Assembly: GCF_000968375.1 (NCBI RefSeq)
Contig: NZ_CP009933.1
Location: 2,108,001 to 2,172,000 of the forward strand
Length of the DNA stretch: 64,000 nt
Reading direction: 5' to 3'
From: Clostridium scatologenes
GTDB taxonomy: Bacteria > Bacillota > Clostridia > Clostridiales > Clostridiaceae
The notes under the pieces were generated by a model. It was given only the letters and a program-made list of their open reading frames with translations. It was not told where the DNA came from and did not search any database. The position numbers and the translations under genes are program-made. Below are positions 37,186-46,265 of the stretch, piece by piece; position 1 is the stretch's first letter, and each line of letters starts with the position of its first letter.

Positions 37186-38622
37186 ATGAAAAACATAAAA
37201 AATTTTTTTAATAACAAAAAATCTAAAAAAGGCAGTATAGCCGTGTTATCATTAGCTTTAGCTTTGGCCATTTTAATAGGAATAAATTTAGGTATTGGAA
37301 AATTAAATTGGAATAAAGATTTAACTAAGAACAAAATGTTTACCTTGTCCGATCAAAGTTATAAAATTCTAGATAGCTTGAAACAAGATGTAACAATATA
37401 TGGATTTTATAAATCCGGTCAGGAAAACTATACTGTAAAAACTATTTTGGATCAATATGCTGCTCACTCAAAGCACGTTAAAATATTATATAGAGATCCT
37501 TCAAAATATCCTCAGCTTGCTCAAAAATTTAATAAAGATAATAGTAAAGTTGATATTGGTTCCATAGTTATTGAAAATGGATCAAAATTCAAGGTTTTAG
37601 ACCAAAATTCTTTTTTGAATTCCAGCAGCAGTGATACTTCTAATCCATCTGCTTCAACAACTCAATCTCTTGCAGTAGAACAAAACATAACTTCTGGAAT
37701 ACTATATGTAACTTCTGACAAAAGCACTATTATATATACACTGCAAGGTCAAGAGGAAGGTGATATTTCTTCAGAAATATCCAAACAATTATCTCTGGAA
37801 AATTACACTGTGCAATCTATTAATTTATCCCTTAAAAATGCTAGCATCAAAGAAGATTCCATATTGCTTATAGTATCTCCAAAGAGAGATTTGTCTCAGC
37901 CAGAAACAAATACAATAAAAAATTATCTTTCTAAAGGTGGTAAAGCTTTATTTTTAATGGATGTAACCGAAAATGATTTGCCAAACTTTCAATCGGTACT
38001 AAATAGCTATGGTGTATCACTACAGAGAGCTGTTTCAGTTGAAGGTGACAACAGCTATGTTTCCCAAAATCCTATATATCTTTTACCTGAACAAAAAAAT
38101 CATGACATTTTGAATTCATTGATCAGTAACAATTTAAGAGTGCTCATCCCTGGTGCCCAAAGTATACAAATATCCAGTAATAAAAAGAGTTCATTAACCA
38201 TTGATCCACTGCTTACAACTACTAGCAATTCCTGGGGTAAAACTAATTTAAAGAGTGACACATTAGAAAAACAATCTGGTGATTTAACGGGTCCTTTTAA
38301 TATAGCTGTAGCTGTAACTGATAAATCTAGCAATCCTAAACTTAGTGATACAAGATTAGTTGTTGTTGCTAATGCAACCTTTACTAACTCACAGGTAATA
38401 TCTTTAAGTAATAATGCTAACTTGGATTTTCTTATGAATTCAATCAGCTGGGCTCAAGGAAAAAAAGACAGCATATCAGTTAGACCTAAAGCCCTAGACA
38501 ATTATACACTGCAAGTAAGTGCATTAAGCAGATTAACAGCATCAGCTTTTACAGTTATTGTTATACCTGGTGCGATTCTAATAGCCGGAATTGTTGTATG
38601 GGCTAGAAGAAGAAAATTATAA
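37186..38622 (+). CDS. GldG-like ABC auxiliary membrane protein
   Basis: 478 residues. TM1 is at about 20-38 and a second helix is near the C-terminus (VIVIPGAILIAGIVVWARR) before a basic tail. Between them is a large extracytoplasmic region with the GldG/ABC_transp_aux fold (KNKMFTLSDQSYKILDSLKQDVTIYGF start, YTLQGQEEGD, GGKALFLMDV). Such proteins accompany GldFA-type exporters. The stop codon TAA at 38620-38622 falls on the first bases of repeat copy B, so the transcript runs straight into the hairpin element. Confidence 0.8.
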   Translation: MKNIKNFFNNKKSKKGSIAVLSLALALAILIGINLGIGKLNWNKDLTKNKMFTLSDQSYKILDSLKQDVTIYGFYKSGQENYTVKTILDQYAAHSKHVKILYRDPSKYPQLAQKFNKDNSKVDIGSIVIENGSKFKVLDQNSFLNSSSSDTSNPSASTTQSLAVEQNITSGILYVTSDKSTIIYTLQGQEEGDISSEISKQLSLENYTVQSINLSLKNASIKEDSILLIVSPKRDLSQPETNTIKNYLSKGGKALFLMDVTENDLPNFQSVLNSYGVSLQRAVSVEGDNSYVSQNPIYLLPEQKNHDILNSLISNNLRVLIPGAQSIQISSNKKSSLTIDPLLTTTSNSWGKTNLKSDTLEKQSGDLTGPFNIAVAVTDKSSNPKLSDTRLVVVANATFTNSQVISLSNNANLDFLMNSISWAQGKKDSISVRPKALDNYTLQVSALSRLTASAFTVIVIPGAILIAGIVVWARRRKL

Positions 38623-39398
38623 AAATATTACGGCGTAAGCATATGTAAGCGAAGTAACTTTCAACTGTATTCCGGCTGAAAGTTACTTCTTAGTGCATTA
38701 CGTGTATATATTACTCTAAATAAAAAGCGTAGCTTTCATAATACTTATTGTTTAGTTTATGTATATTTCAGTTATTTTAATAATATCCTATGGCGCAGCC
38801 TGAAAAAGTATTAAGTTAGTTGATTATTAAATGCATTTGAAATACTTGTATGTTTTTCAATCACATAAATAATAATTCTCTTTTAAGACATTTCAACAGA
38901 ATAGAAAGCAGTTGCTTTTTAATCTAAATGTATTACCCTAACAGTAGGCTCCGCCTTGGCTTTAAGCGTTATAAATGTTATGGTTGAATATAACTTTCAA
39001 ATACTAAATAGTTTTATAACAATTTAATTATGTGCGTACACTTGAAGTTACTAGTTTGAATTTTAACTTTTATGCAGTGATATATGATAAGTGTTTCATC
39101 ACATTAGCTAAATTGTTTTAATATTATTCTTAGCTTGATGATTTGGAAAGCCTTAGAACTTTAGTCCTGTTTGAGTGAACCGAGTTTGACAAAGTTCTTA
39201 GGTTTTCCAAATCTTCAAGCTTTATTTTAAATTGGAAACTCCTCTTCGTTTTCTCAGAGGAGTAAGCGATTCGCACAAAATCGTAGATTTTAGCTCTCTG
39301 CTTAATACATTTAGCCGTGATGAAACACTTATCATATATCACGGAGTAAAAGTTAAAATCCAAACTTCCACTACACTTTTGCGTCACAATGTGCTTAT
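38619..39398. repeat. Copy B of the hairpin-rich element (inverted relative to copy A)
   Basis: Bases 38676-39222 equal the reverse complement of 21061-21607 except for one base. Copy B lacks the 211-base hairpin tip of copy A but keeps the base of that hairpin (AAGTAACTTTCA ... TGAAAGTTACTT, 38652-38688). It has about 75 bases not in copy A (about 39225-39305) that fold into ACTCCTCT/AGAGGAGT and AAAATC/GATTTT hairpins. It lies between the convergent gldG-like and Rh genes and fills the whole gap. Confidence 0.85.
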
Positions 39399-39449
39399 TT
39401 TACGGAGGTACTTTATCTATATTTTAAACCTAAGAAACTTAAAATACTT

Positions 39450-40715
39450 CTATGCCCCTAACTTTTCAACAAAGAATTCATCCTTATCATTGTATGTTTC
39501 TTGTTTCTTACCAAGTAAACTTATAAATAAACCAGTAATTCTTCCACATACAAAAGCTATTACCACATTAATAAATATTGCTAATAATTGAACTCCAACA
39601 TTTCCAGTTATAAACACTGCCACTAATCCTCCAAGTATTCCTGGCATCCCATGTAAGTTGTTAATTCCACATGTATCTGTTCCTCTTATAACTTTTTCAA
39701 GTTTAGGAGCTATAATACTATATCCAATTACACTTAATGCTCCAGCTGCTATCCCTATAAGCATAGCATATCCTGGAGTAGTCATGTCACAAGTAGATCC
39801 AATAGCAACTCCTCCAGCTAAAGCAGCATTGGCAATATCTTCTATTTCTATTTTGCCTCTGATTAATTTTGTAAATATGTATGTTGCTAAAGTTGCACCA
39901 CATAGAGCAAAAATTGTGTTTATTGCAGTAAGTACTACCCTTTCTGGTGCCACTATTGCACTAGTAAAAGAAGGCCAAAAAATCCATAATATCATACTTC
40001 CAAGCAGAGAAAATTGATTAGAGTTTGGAGTATTTTCACAAACAGGATTATTTTTAAATTTAGAAAGAGTTGATGCTACTACTCCTAATCCAAAATATGC
40101 ACCAAAGGCATGTATAACAATTGAACCTCCAGTATCAAGAAAACCTTTAAACATTCCGCTATCAAGTAGAAGCCATTCATTGAATATATAAGCTGGTATA
40201 AACAGCAATCCCATTATTATGTATTGATCCATTTTTAATCGTCCTAATGGAGCTCCTATTGCTATAAGTAAACTTGCAGCAGCAAATTCTGCATATATTA
40301 AAGTATCTATACTTATAGTTGATTTAACAAAGCTTTCTCCACCAAAGCTTTTTATAACTACATACATTGGAATTGCTATACTTACAACAATAAATGTTGC
40401 TGTTAATGAAGTGTATCCATGATTTCTTACAAAAGTCATAAGAAATCCAAAACCCACAAGTAGCATAGCTAAAATATGAATAGATCTTTCATACTTTAAA
40501 GTATCAAAAATAGTACCATACTGTGTAGCATTTGTGCTTACTTTAAAACTTTGGCTATTAATTGCTGATATTCCCACTGAAACATTATGATTAATACTAG
40601 GTATTAAAATCAAAGCTGCGCACATAAAAATTAATAATAAAAATATTAATAGTCCTTTTTTTTCAGAACCTTTAGGAATGTTTTCAACTATCTTTTTTGT
40701 AGTTAATTGAGTCAT
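39450..40715 (-). CDS. Rh-type (Rhesus family) ammonium/ammonia channel
   Basis: 421 residues with about 12 membrane helices. The sequence is Rh-like and not typical AmtB: MTFVRNHGYTSL near the second or third helix, DTGGSIVIHAFGAYFGL (Rh proteins have DAGGSxxIHxFGAYFGL), WPSFTSAI, ALAGGVAIGS and TCGINNLHGMPGILGGL, with the two pore histidines in IHAF and NLHG. Rh channels pass NH3 and perhaps CO2. No glnK/glnB gene is adjacent, unlike most amtB loci, which agrees with an Rh rather than Amt protein. RBS GGGGGGAT lies 6 bases before the ATG. Rh members are uncommon in bacteria. Confidence 0.87.
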   Translation of the reverse strand: MTQLTTKKIVENIPKGSEKKGLLIFLLLIFMCAALILIPSINHNVSVGISAINSQSFKVSTNATQYGTIFDTLKYERSIHILAMLLVGFGFLMTFVRNHGYTSLTATFIVVSIAIPMYVVIKSFGGESFVKSTISIDTLIYAEFAAASLLIAIGAPLGRLKMDQYIIMGLLFIPAYIFNEWLLLDSGMFKGFLDTGGSIVIHAFGAYFGLGVVASTLSKFKNNPVCENTPNSNQFSLLGSMILWIFWPSFTSAIVAPERVVLTAINTIFALCGATLATYIFTKLIRGKIEIEDIANAALAGGVAIGSTCDMTTPGYAMLIGIAAGALSVIGYSIIAPKLEKVIRGTDTCGINNLHGMPGILGGLVAVFITGNVGVQLLAIFINVVIAFVCGRITGLFISLLGKKQETYNDKDEFFVEKLGA

Positions 40716-40758
40716 TATTTATCCCCCCAATAATTTTTTAACTTTATTTTGCAAAATA

Positions 40759-40796
40759 TGAGACAAAAATGCCACTAGTGTGACACTTTTGTCTCA
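40759..40796 (-). promoter_or_regulatory. Long imperfect palindrome in the Rh promoter/leader
   Basis: TGAGACAAAA and TTTTGTCTCA flank a 18-base core containing CACTAGTG, giving a 38-base dyad, 43 bases before the Rh start. It can be an operator or an RNA hairpin in the 5' leader. It does not match the GlnR/TnrA consensus as I know it. Confidence 0.55.
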
Positions 40797-40960
40797 CTTT
40801 TTGTATAATAACACTTTTTCTATCATATAAAAAATAGCATTTCATACTTTTATTCATTGAAAACGTTTAATATATATGAATTTGTATTACTAATCTTGTA
40901 TTCTCATACAATTTATTATAAAGTTTAAATATTTCTCAAATAATTTCCTCAATAATGCAT

Positions 40961-41013
40961 TAATAAAAGCTGTGAAATACAAGTATATTACTTTAATTTC
41001 ACAGCTTTTATTA
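40961..41013 (-). terminator. Terminator downstream of threonine aldolase
   Basis: A perfect 18-bp stem (TAATAAAAGCTGTGAAAT and complement) with a 17-base loop lies 76 bases past the aldolase stop codon. The T-run is within the stem arm (TTTTATTA). The rest of the gap to the Rh gene contains only AT-rich sequence. Confidence 0.7.
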
Positions 41014-41088
41014 ACAGAATAAATTGTCATGTCTATAAACAGCTTAAAGAAAAAATTTATAAAGTTTTGATTAAATTAAAATTTCTAT

Positions 41089-42117
41089 TTATTTATAGAA
41101 CTTTTTCAAATCCTCAATAAATTCTAAAACCTTCTCTTCTTTTGTTGCCCATGATGTTACAAGTCTGATAACAGAACTATCTTGATCAAACTTTTCCCAT
41201 ATTGCAAAAGAATATTTATCTTGGAGCTTTTCAATTAACTTATTAGGTAAAATTGGAAATATTTGATTTGAAGGTGAATCTATTAAAAATTTGTATCCAG
41301 CTGCAATTATTTCTTCTTTCAATAATTTAGCCATTGCATTAGCATGTCTTGCCAAATCAAAATATAGATCATCCTTAAAAAGTTCTAAAAATTGTATACC
41401 AAGAAGTCTCCCTTTAGCAAACAGCGCTCCCTTTTGTTTAATATGAAATCTAAAATCTTCTTTAAGAAAATCATTACAAATTACAAGCGCTTCGCCCATT
41501 AATGCACCATTTTTAGTTCCACCTATGTAAAAAGCATCTACTAATCTCCCTAAATCAGAAAGTTCTAGGTCATTTTCCTCAGAACATAAAGCAGACCCTA
41601 ACCTAGCACCATCTACATATAAAATAAGCTTATTTTCCCTGCAAAATTCACTTAAAAGTTCTAGTTCATTCTTACTATATATGGAACCAATTTCTGTAGG
41701 ATTTGAAATATACACCATTTTGGGCTTTACCATATGTTCATCAGTATGCGCCTCTAAAACAGGTTTGATATCTTTAGGTCTTAATTTACCATCACTTACT
41801 TTTATCGAAATAACTTTATGCCCTGTTGCTTCAATAGCTCCCGTCTCATGAACTAAAATGTGTCCTGTATTTGCAGCAATAGCAGCTTCGTGAGGTCTTA
41901 AAAAAGCAGAAATCGCAGTTAAATTAGTTTGTGTTCCTCCAACAAACAAATGTATATCAACATCTTCATGTCCTATTCTTTCTTTTATTAGTTCAACGGC
42001 TTTTTTGGTATAAACATCCTCTCCATAGCCTTCTGTTTGTTCTAAATTTGATTTAATTAAAGCATTTAATATTCTTTCATGTGTTCCTTCACTATAATCA
42101 TTTTTAAAACTGTACAT
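41089..42117 (-). CDS. Low-specificity threonine aldolase family enzyme
   Basis: 342 residues, fold-type I PLP enzyme of the beta-eliminating lyase/threonine aldolase family. Lys202 in YIGGTKNGAL binds PLP; HLFVGGTQTNLTAI (56-69), HETGAIEATGH (90-100) and LYVDGARLGSAL (166-177) are the other cofactor loops. It cleaves threonine or allo-threonine to glycine and acetaldehyde. RBS AAAGGAGG is 8 bases before the ATG. The gene is monocistronic. L or D preference cannot be read from sequence. Confidence 0.85.
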   Translation of the reverse strand: MYSFKNDYSEGTHERILNALIKSNLEQTEGYGEDVYTKKAVELIKERIGHEDVDIHLFVGGTQTNLTAISAFLRPHEAAIAANTGHILVHETGAIEATGHKVISIKVSDGKLRPKDIKPVLEAHTDEHMVKPKMVYISNPTEIGSIYSKNELELLSEFCRENKLILYVDGARLGSALCSEENDLELSDLGRLVDAFYIGGTKNGALMGEALVICNDFLKEDFRFHIKQKGALFAKGRLLGIQFLELFKDDLYFDLARHANAMAKLLKEEIIAAGYKFLIDSPSNQIFPILPNKLIEKLQDKYSFAIWEKFDQDSSVIRLVTSWATKEEKVLEFIEDLKKFYK

Positions 42118-42365
42118 TATAAATAGCCTCCTTTTTAATCCCGTTATTAATTTTCACTACTCTTAATTATATCATATTATTTTTTCATATACTTTCTGAA
42201 TTATCTCTCATTTAATTTCAAAAATCAAGTGATTCTTAGATTCATGTTAAGTTCTCCTATGAAGAATACCGCTTACCTAAGCAAATGCCATTTAGGCATT
42301 TTACCCAAAGTAAGTTTCATACAAAGAAATCAGGGATATTAGCAATGATATCCATATAAAAAAAG

Positions 42366-42390
42366 TAAGCACTAGTTTTTCCAGTGCTTA
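42366..42390 (-). terminator. Minus-strand terminator
   Basis: TAAGCACT pairs with AGTGCTTA around a 9-base loop, and on the minus strand ACTTTTTTT follows. It lies 240 bases past the small hypothetical gene ending at 42629 and upstream of the aldolase. A smaller hairpin (AAATGCC/GGCATTT) is at about 42285-42304. The gap holds no other gene. Confidence 0.7.
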
Positions 42391-42454
42391 TCTAAAACAA
42401 ATATATATAATAAGGGGGACTTATTATATTCTTTTAACTTTTGCTCTAGGCCTA

Positions 42455-42556
42455 TTTCCTTAGAACAATTATTATTATACACAGTAATTGTTACGATTTT
42501 GTGTAATATTTGTTACTTATTATTGTATATTTCCAAAACATTCTATGAACAAACCA
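42455..42556 (+). repeat. Diverged direct repeat, copy 1
   Basis: This 102-base stretch aligns without gaps to 42891-42992, about three bases in four identical, with shared blocks such as CTTAGAACA, TTGTTACTT and TATGAA. Neither copy codes for protein. The copies flank the small hypothetical gene, so the region looks like a duplicated upstream sequence. Confidence 0.6.
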
Positions 42557-42628
42557 CTTAAATTTAAAGCAAATTTTTATTTTCATATCAAACAATATAT
42601 TTAGTAATCTACTTTACATAAATAATTT

Positions 42629-42847
42629 TTAGTTAGTGCTTAAATGCCTGATATATATAGATAATTGAAATGGTATATTTGTGTTTCCATCAAAAATAAT
42701 AGTTTGAGGATTAGGCTTTGCTACTATTTCAATTTCACAATTTCTATTTAAATTTTCATGTTCCATTTTCATTTTTTCTATTTTATTTTCTATATCTTGT
42801 AATTCATTTGTACTATACGTTATAGTAGCATCCGGAAAATTACGCAT
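42629..42847 (-). CDS. Small hypothetical protein with coiled-coil centre
   Basis: 72 residues from the ATG at 42847, 5 bases after AAAGGGTGA (a GTG at 42856 overlaps that site). I do not recognise the protein. A charged helical stretch (TNELQDIENKIEKMKMEH) could form a coiled coil; the C-terminal half (IVAKPNPQTIIFDGNTNIPF) looks like a beta segment with Pro/Asn turns. No signal peptide or membrane helix. It lies between two copies of a diverged 102-base repeat. The ribosome site and isolated position support a real gene, but this is modest evidence. Confidence 0.5.
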   Translation of the reverse strand: MRNFPDATITYSTNELQDIENKIEKMKMEHENLNRNCEIEIVAKPNPQTIIFDGNTNIPFQLSIYIRHLSTN

Positions 42848-42890
42848 TATACTCACCCTTTCAAATAATTGTTTCTATTTTTTCAATATA

Positions 42891-42992
42891 TTTTCTTAGA
42901 ACACTTATTATATTACATAGTTTTTGTCACAGTTTTGTTTAATCTTTGTTACTTCTTAGTATACATTTTTTTAATATTTTATGAATAAATTA
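42891..42992 (+). repeat. Diverged direct repeat, copy 2
   Basis: Second copy of the 102-base repeat, lying 436 bases after copy 1, directly upstream of the SIMPL gene and, on the other strand, of the small hypothetical gene. It may contain the promoters for one or both. Confidence 0.6.
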
Positions 42993-43056
42993 TGGAGCGA
43001 AGTTTTATAATGGCTCGTCTAATGATATGAAAATAATTATAAAGGAGATTAGATTT

Positions 43057-43818
43057 ATGAAAAATAATAATTTATTAAGATCAAAATTCTCATTCATTTT
43101 TGCACTTGCATTTGCTTTCATCCTAGCTTTTCAATTTGGAGCTTCAAAAGTACTAGCTGCAGATTCAAGTACAGCTTCTGCTGATACAGCAAGAACAATA
43201 AATGTTACAGGAGACGGCGAAGTAACTGCAACTCCAGACATAGCATACTTATATTTGGGAGTAACTGTAGACAAGTCCAGCACTATTGATGCTCAAAATA
43301 CTGCTTCTACTGAAATGAACAATGTTATCGCTGCCATTAAAAAGGAAGGCATACAAAATGAAGAAATAAAAACAGATGATTATAGCATACGTCCTAAATA
43401 CAATTATGATAAAAATACAGGAGCAAGTACACTAGCTGGATACACTGTATCAAATACTCTAAAAGTTACTGTTAAAGATATCAGTAAGGCTGGACAAGTA
43501 ATTGATACAGCTGTAAAAAATGGAGCAAATATTTCTAATGGCATAAGTTTTGGAGTAAGCAATTACGAAAAATATTATAATACAGCTTTACAAAATGCGC
43601 TATCAAATGCACAAAATAAAGCTCAATCGATTTCTAGTTTTTTAGGCGTAAAACTTACATCTCCTGTAAAAATAACAGAAACTTCAAGTGGAGTTCCTAA
43701 CGATTATCCTGTTCCATTATACGACAAAACATCATTAAGTAATTCCTCCGCTTCTACATCTATTAATTCAGGAACTTATAAAATAAGAGCAAATGTAAGT
43801 TTGGTTTATCAGTATTAA
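43057..43818 (+). CDS. Secreted SIMPL-domain (DUF541) protein
   Basis: 253 residues from the ATG at 43057, 7 bases after AAAGGAG (an upstream in-frame ATG at 43027 has no ribosome site). A signal peptide of about 37 residues ends at VLAADSS. The mature protein is one SIMPL domain: INVTGDGEVTATPDIAYLYLGV at its start, YNYDKNTGASTLAGYTVSNTL in the middle and a KAQSISSFLGVKL helix near the end. Bacterial relatives (BP26, YggE) form ring oligomers in the envelope and are linked to stress protection; no enzymatic role is known. Confidence 0.85.
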   Translation: MKNNNLLRSKFSFIFALAFAFILAFQFGASKVLAADSSTASADTARTINVTGDGEVTATPDIAYLYLGVTVDKSSTIDAQNTASTEMNNVIAAIKKEGIQNEEIKTDDYSIRPKYNYDKNTGASTLAGYTVSNTLKVTVKDISKAGQVIDTAVKNGANISNGISFGVSNYEKYYNTALQNALSNAQNKAQSISSFLGVKLTSPVKITETSSGVPNDYPVPLYDKTSLSNSSASTSINSGTYKIRANVSLVYQY

Positions 43819-43865
43819 TTAATGTAAATTGTTTAAAAACTTAGTAATTTAGTATGGATAAAATT

Positions 43866-43960
43866 AAGGGACTGTCACATTAAGAATTTTATATATAACA
43901 TATTGCTTTACAAACAAATACAATATGTTACAATGTTTATTCTTAATACTACAGTCCCTT
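43866..43960. terminator. Long terminator hairpin between convergent SIMPL and chemoreceptor genes
   Basis: AAGGGACTGT pairs with ACAGTCCCTT, then ATTAAGAAT with ATTCTTAAT, then TAACATATTG with CAATATGTTA, leaving a loop of about 16 bases. A weak T-run (ATTTAAAC) follows on the plus strand. Confidence 0.65.
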
Positions 43961-43985
43961 ATTTAAACATTTTTAATTTTGCTGT

Positions 43986-45977
43986 TTATTCCACTTTAAA
44001 TCCCTGAACCTTACTAGTTAAACTATTTACAGATTCATCTAATTGATACGCTATATGTGCAACTTCCTCTGTAGAAGAAAGCATTTCTTCTCCAGAAGCT
44101 GATACTTCTTCAGTTGATGCTGATACTTCTTCCGCTACAGATGTTATATTCTCAATTTTATTAACTACTATATCTTTAGCCATAATTGCATTTTTTACAG
44201 AATTATAAGTTTCATCCACCATTGGTTCAATACCTTGAACAGATTTCAATATAGTGTCAAAGGATTCAATAGTCTTTTCAACAATATCTGTTTGATCACC
44301 TATTAAATTATCCATTTGTTTTGAAGTATCAATTACTTCTTTTGTTTCATCACTAACTAACTTTATTAAATTCATTATTTCATTAGACGCTTTACTAGAC
44401 TCTTCTGCTAATTTTCTTACTTCATCAGCTACCACAGCAAACCCTTTGCCTTGTTCACCAGCTCTTGCTGCTTCAATAGCTGCATTTAATGCTAAAAGAT
44501 TAGTTTGTTCAGAAATTTCATTAATGGAATCTGTTATTTTACCTATTTCACTAACAGTAATTCCAAGACCATTAATCTTAGTATTAACCTTTGAAAAAGA
44601 TTGTTTTACTTTAGTTATGGATTCCGTCAATGTTTCAATATAATTCTTTCCAAGTACTGCTTTATTTCCAGCATCCTTGCTACTTGTACTTACACTAGAA
44701 ATCTTATTATGTATGTCATTTAATTCCACATTAAACATATCCAACTGCTTACTCACATCTAATAATTCACGTGTTTGATTTACAACACCATTTGCTATTT
44801 CTTCAACTGCTGTTGCCACTTGACTAGCAGCTGTATTCATATCTTTTGAATTATTTGCAAGAGTAGCTGACATGCTGCCAACATTTGAACTATTCTCTTT
44901 AACTCCAGATACTGAAAATCTTAATTGATTCAAAGTTTCATTTATCCTACTAGCCATTATGCCTATTTCATCTTTACTTTCAACATCTACATTAGTAGTA
45001 AAATCGCCTTTGGCAACATGTTCCATTGCATTAACGATTTTGTTTATACGATTTGTCATGCTTTTAGATATTAATAAAGCAAGAATAGCTGTAATGAATA
45101 AAGCAATTGTTCCTATAATTAACATTATATTTATAACTGCTTTAGAAATCTCCATAAATTCCGAAGTGGGAATATTGGCTACATATATTAATCCCATATC
45201 CTTATCCATATTATATGCTATTAATCTTCTTATACCATTATATTCATACTCACCAATTCCAGTTTTTTTATGTAAAACTTCATTAGCAATACTAGTATGC
45301 AAAAAATTTTTTTGAAAAATTTCCTTTTTATCTGGATGCATTAAAATTGTACCATTATTATCCATAGCAAATATATATCCAGATGTACCAATTTTAATAT
45401 TGGTTATGTATTTTTTAGACAGTGTTTCCAAGTCTACTGAATAATTGACATAACATAGTATTTGTTTTTCATCATTTAAAACAGGAACACATATTACAAA
45501 TACTGGAGCACCAGTAGTTTTAGCTTTCTGAATACTTCCAATTACCATTTTTTTTGTTTCCTTAGCTTTTATCACATAAGCTGGTATTTCTAGTCCCTTT
45601 TTTTCTATTCCACTTTTTATTGCATCTGTTAAAAACTTTTCATCTCCACTAACAATAATTACATTGGAAAACACACCATACTTGTCCATTATTTTTTTAT
45701 ATTTATCTGAAACTTTATCTTTTAATTCATCTGAACTGCGGTTATTTAAATATCTTACAAGCAGCTCATCATTCTCACTTTCTAAAGCTGCATTCTTTAA
45801 CATTTCTATATCTTCTTGCATAGATCTTTGGGATATTGTAAGCTCTTCTTTTAATCTCCCATATGCATCATTTTTATTAGAATTTTGTACTACAAAATTT
45901 ATTATAATACCTGCTATAATTAGTGGAACTATTGCAAAACCTACAAAAATCCCAATAAACTTACTTTTTAATTTCAT
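43986..45977 (-). CDS. Methyl-accepting chemotaxis protein with Cache sensor
   Basis: 663 residues from the ATG at 45977 (MKLKSKFIG), 6 bases after GAGAGGTGT. Order: TM1 (8-28), extracellular Cache domain with IGTSGYIFAMDNNGTILMHP, TM2 (about 285-310), HAMP, helical signalling domain with tip EQTNLLALNAAIEAARAG and the GFAVVADEVRKLAEES hairpin. Orphan receptor, no che genes nearby. It shares architecture but little sensor identity with the chemoreceptor at 8031-10043, so it likely senses another ligand. Confidence 0.88.
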   Translation of the reverse strand: MKLKSKFIGIFVGFAIVPLIIAGIIINFVVQNSNKNDAYGRLKEELTISQRSMQEDIEMLKNAALESENDELLVRYLNNRSSDELKDKVSDKYKKIMDKYGVFSNVIIVSGDEKFLTDAIKSGIEKKGLEIPAYVIKAKETKKMVIGSIQKAKTTGAPVFVICVPVLNDEKQILCYVNYSVDLETLSKKYITNIKIGTSGYIFAMDNNGTILMHPDKKEIFQKNFLHTSIANEVLHKKTGIGEYEYNGIRRLIAYNMDKDMGLIYVANIPTSEFMEISKAVINIMLIIGTIALFITAILALLISKSMTNRINKIVNAMEHVAKGDFTTNVDVESKDEIGIMASRINETLNQLRFSVSGVKENSSNVGSMSATLANNSKDMNTAASQVATAVEEIANGVVNQTRELLDVSKQLDMFNVELNDIHNKISSVSTSSKDAGNKAVLGKNYIETLTESITKVKQSFSKVNTKINGLGITVSEIGKITDSINEISEQTNLLALNAAIEAARAGEQGKGFAVVADEVRKLAEESSKASNEIMNLIKLVSDETKEVIDTSKQMDNLIGDQTDIVEKTIESFDTILKSVQGIEPMVDETYNSVKNAIMAKDIVVNKIENITSVAEEVSASTEEVSASGEEMLSSTEEVAHIAYQLDESVNSLTSKVQGFKVE

Positions 45978-46171
45978 AGTCACACCTCTCAATTGTTTTT
46001 TTAATTTTAAAAATACTATTTTATATTTTTTATAATTATATCAATTATAAAAAACTAAATTAAATAACTCCATGCTGAATCTGAAAAATATATATTTTCT
46101 GATTTATAATTATTACTTAATTTAATCATAATATTTCCTATATTCGAATTAAAATTTACAAATAAAAAAAT

Positions 46172-46226
46172 GCTGTCGTAAAGCTAATTGAAGGTGAAAA
46201 GCTTTAATCTTCAACCTATAGACAGC
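46172..46226 (-). terminator. Terminator of the alanine racemase gene
   Basis: GCTGTC pairs with GACAGC, and an inner TTGAA...TTCAA stem extends it. On the minus strand it ends in ATTTTTTT. It is 40 bases past the racemase stop and closes the 46-55 kb operon. Confidence 0.75.
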
Positions 46227-46265
46227 GATTTGTAGAAATTACATTTAATTTTCCTAATAATCATT

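Noticed and set aside
35357..38622. Gliding motility machinery
   Set aside because: Only the ABC trio is present, without other gld or spr genes; the family occurs widely in non-gliding bacteria.
42225..42245. Six-codon frame MNLRIT with AGGAG upstream of threonine aldolase, as leader peptide
   Set aside because: One Thr and one Ile codon are too few to suggest attenuation and no terminator/antiterminator pair follows before the aldolase start.
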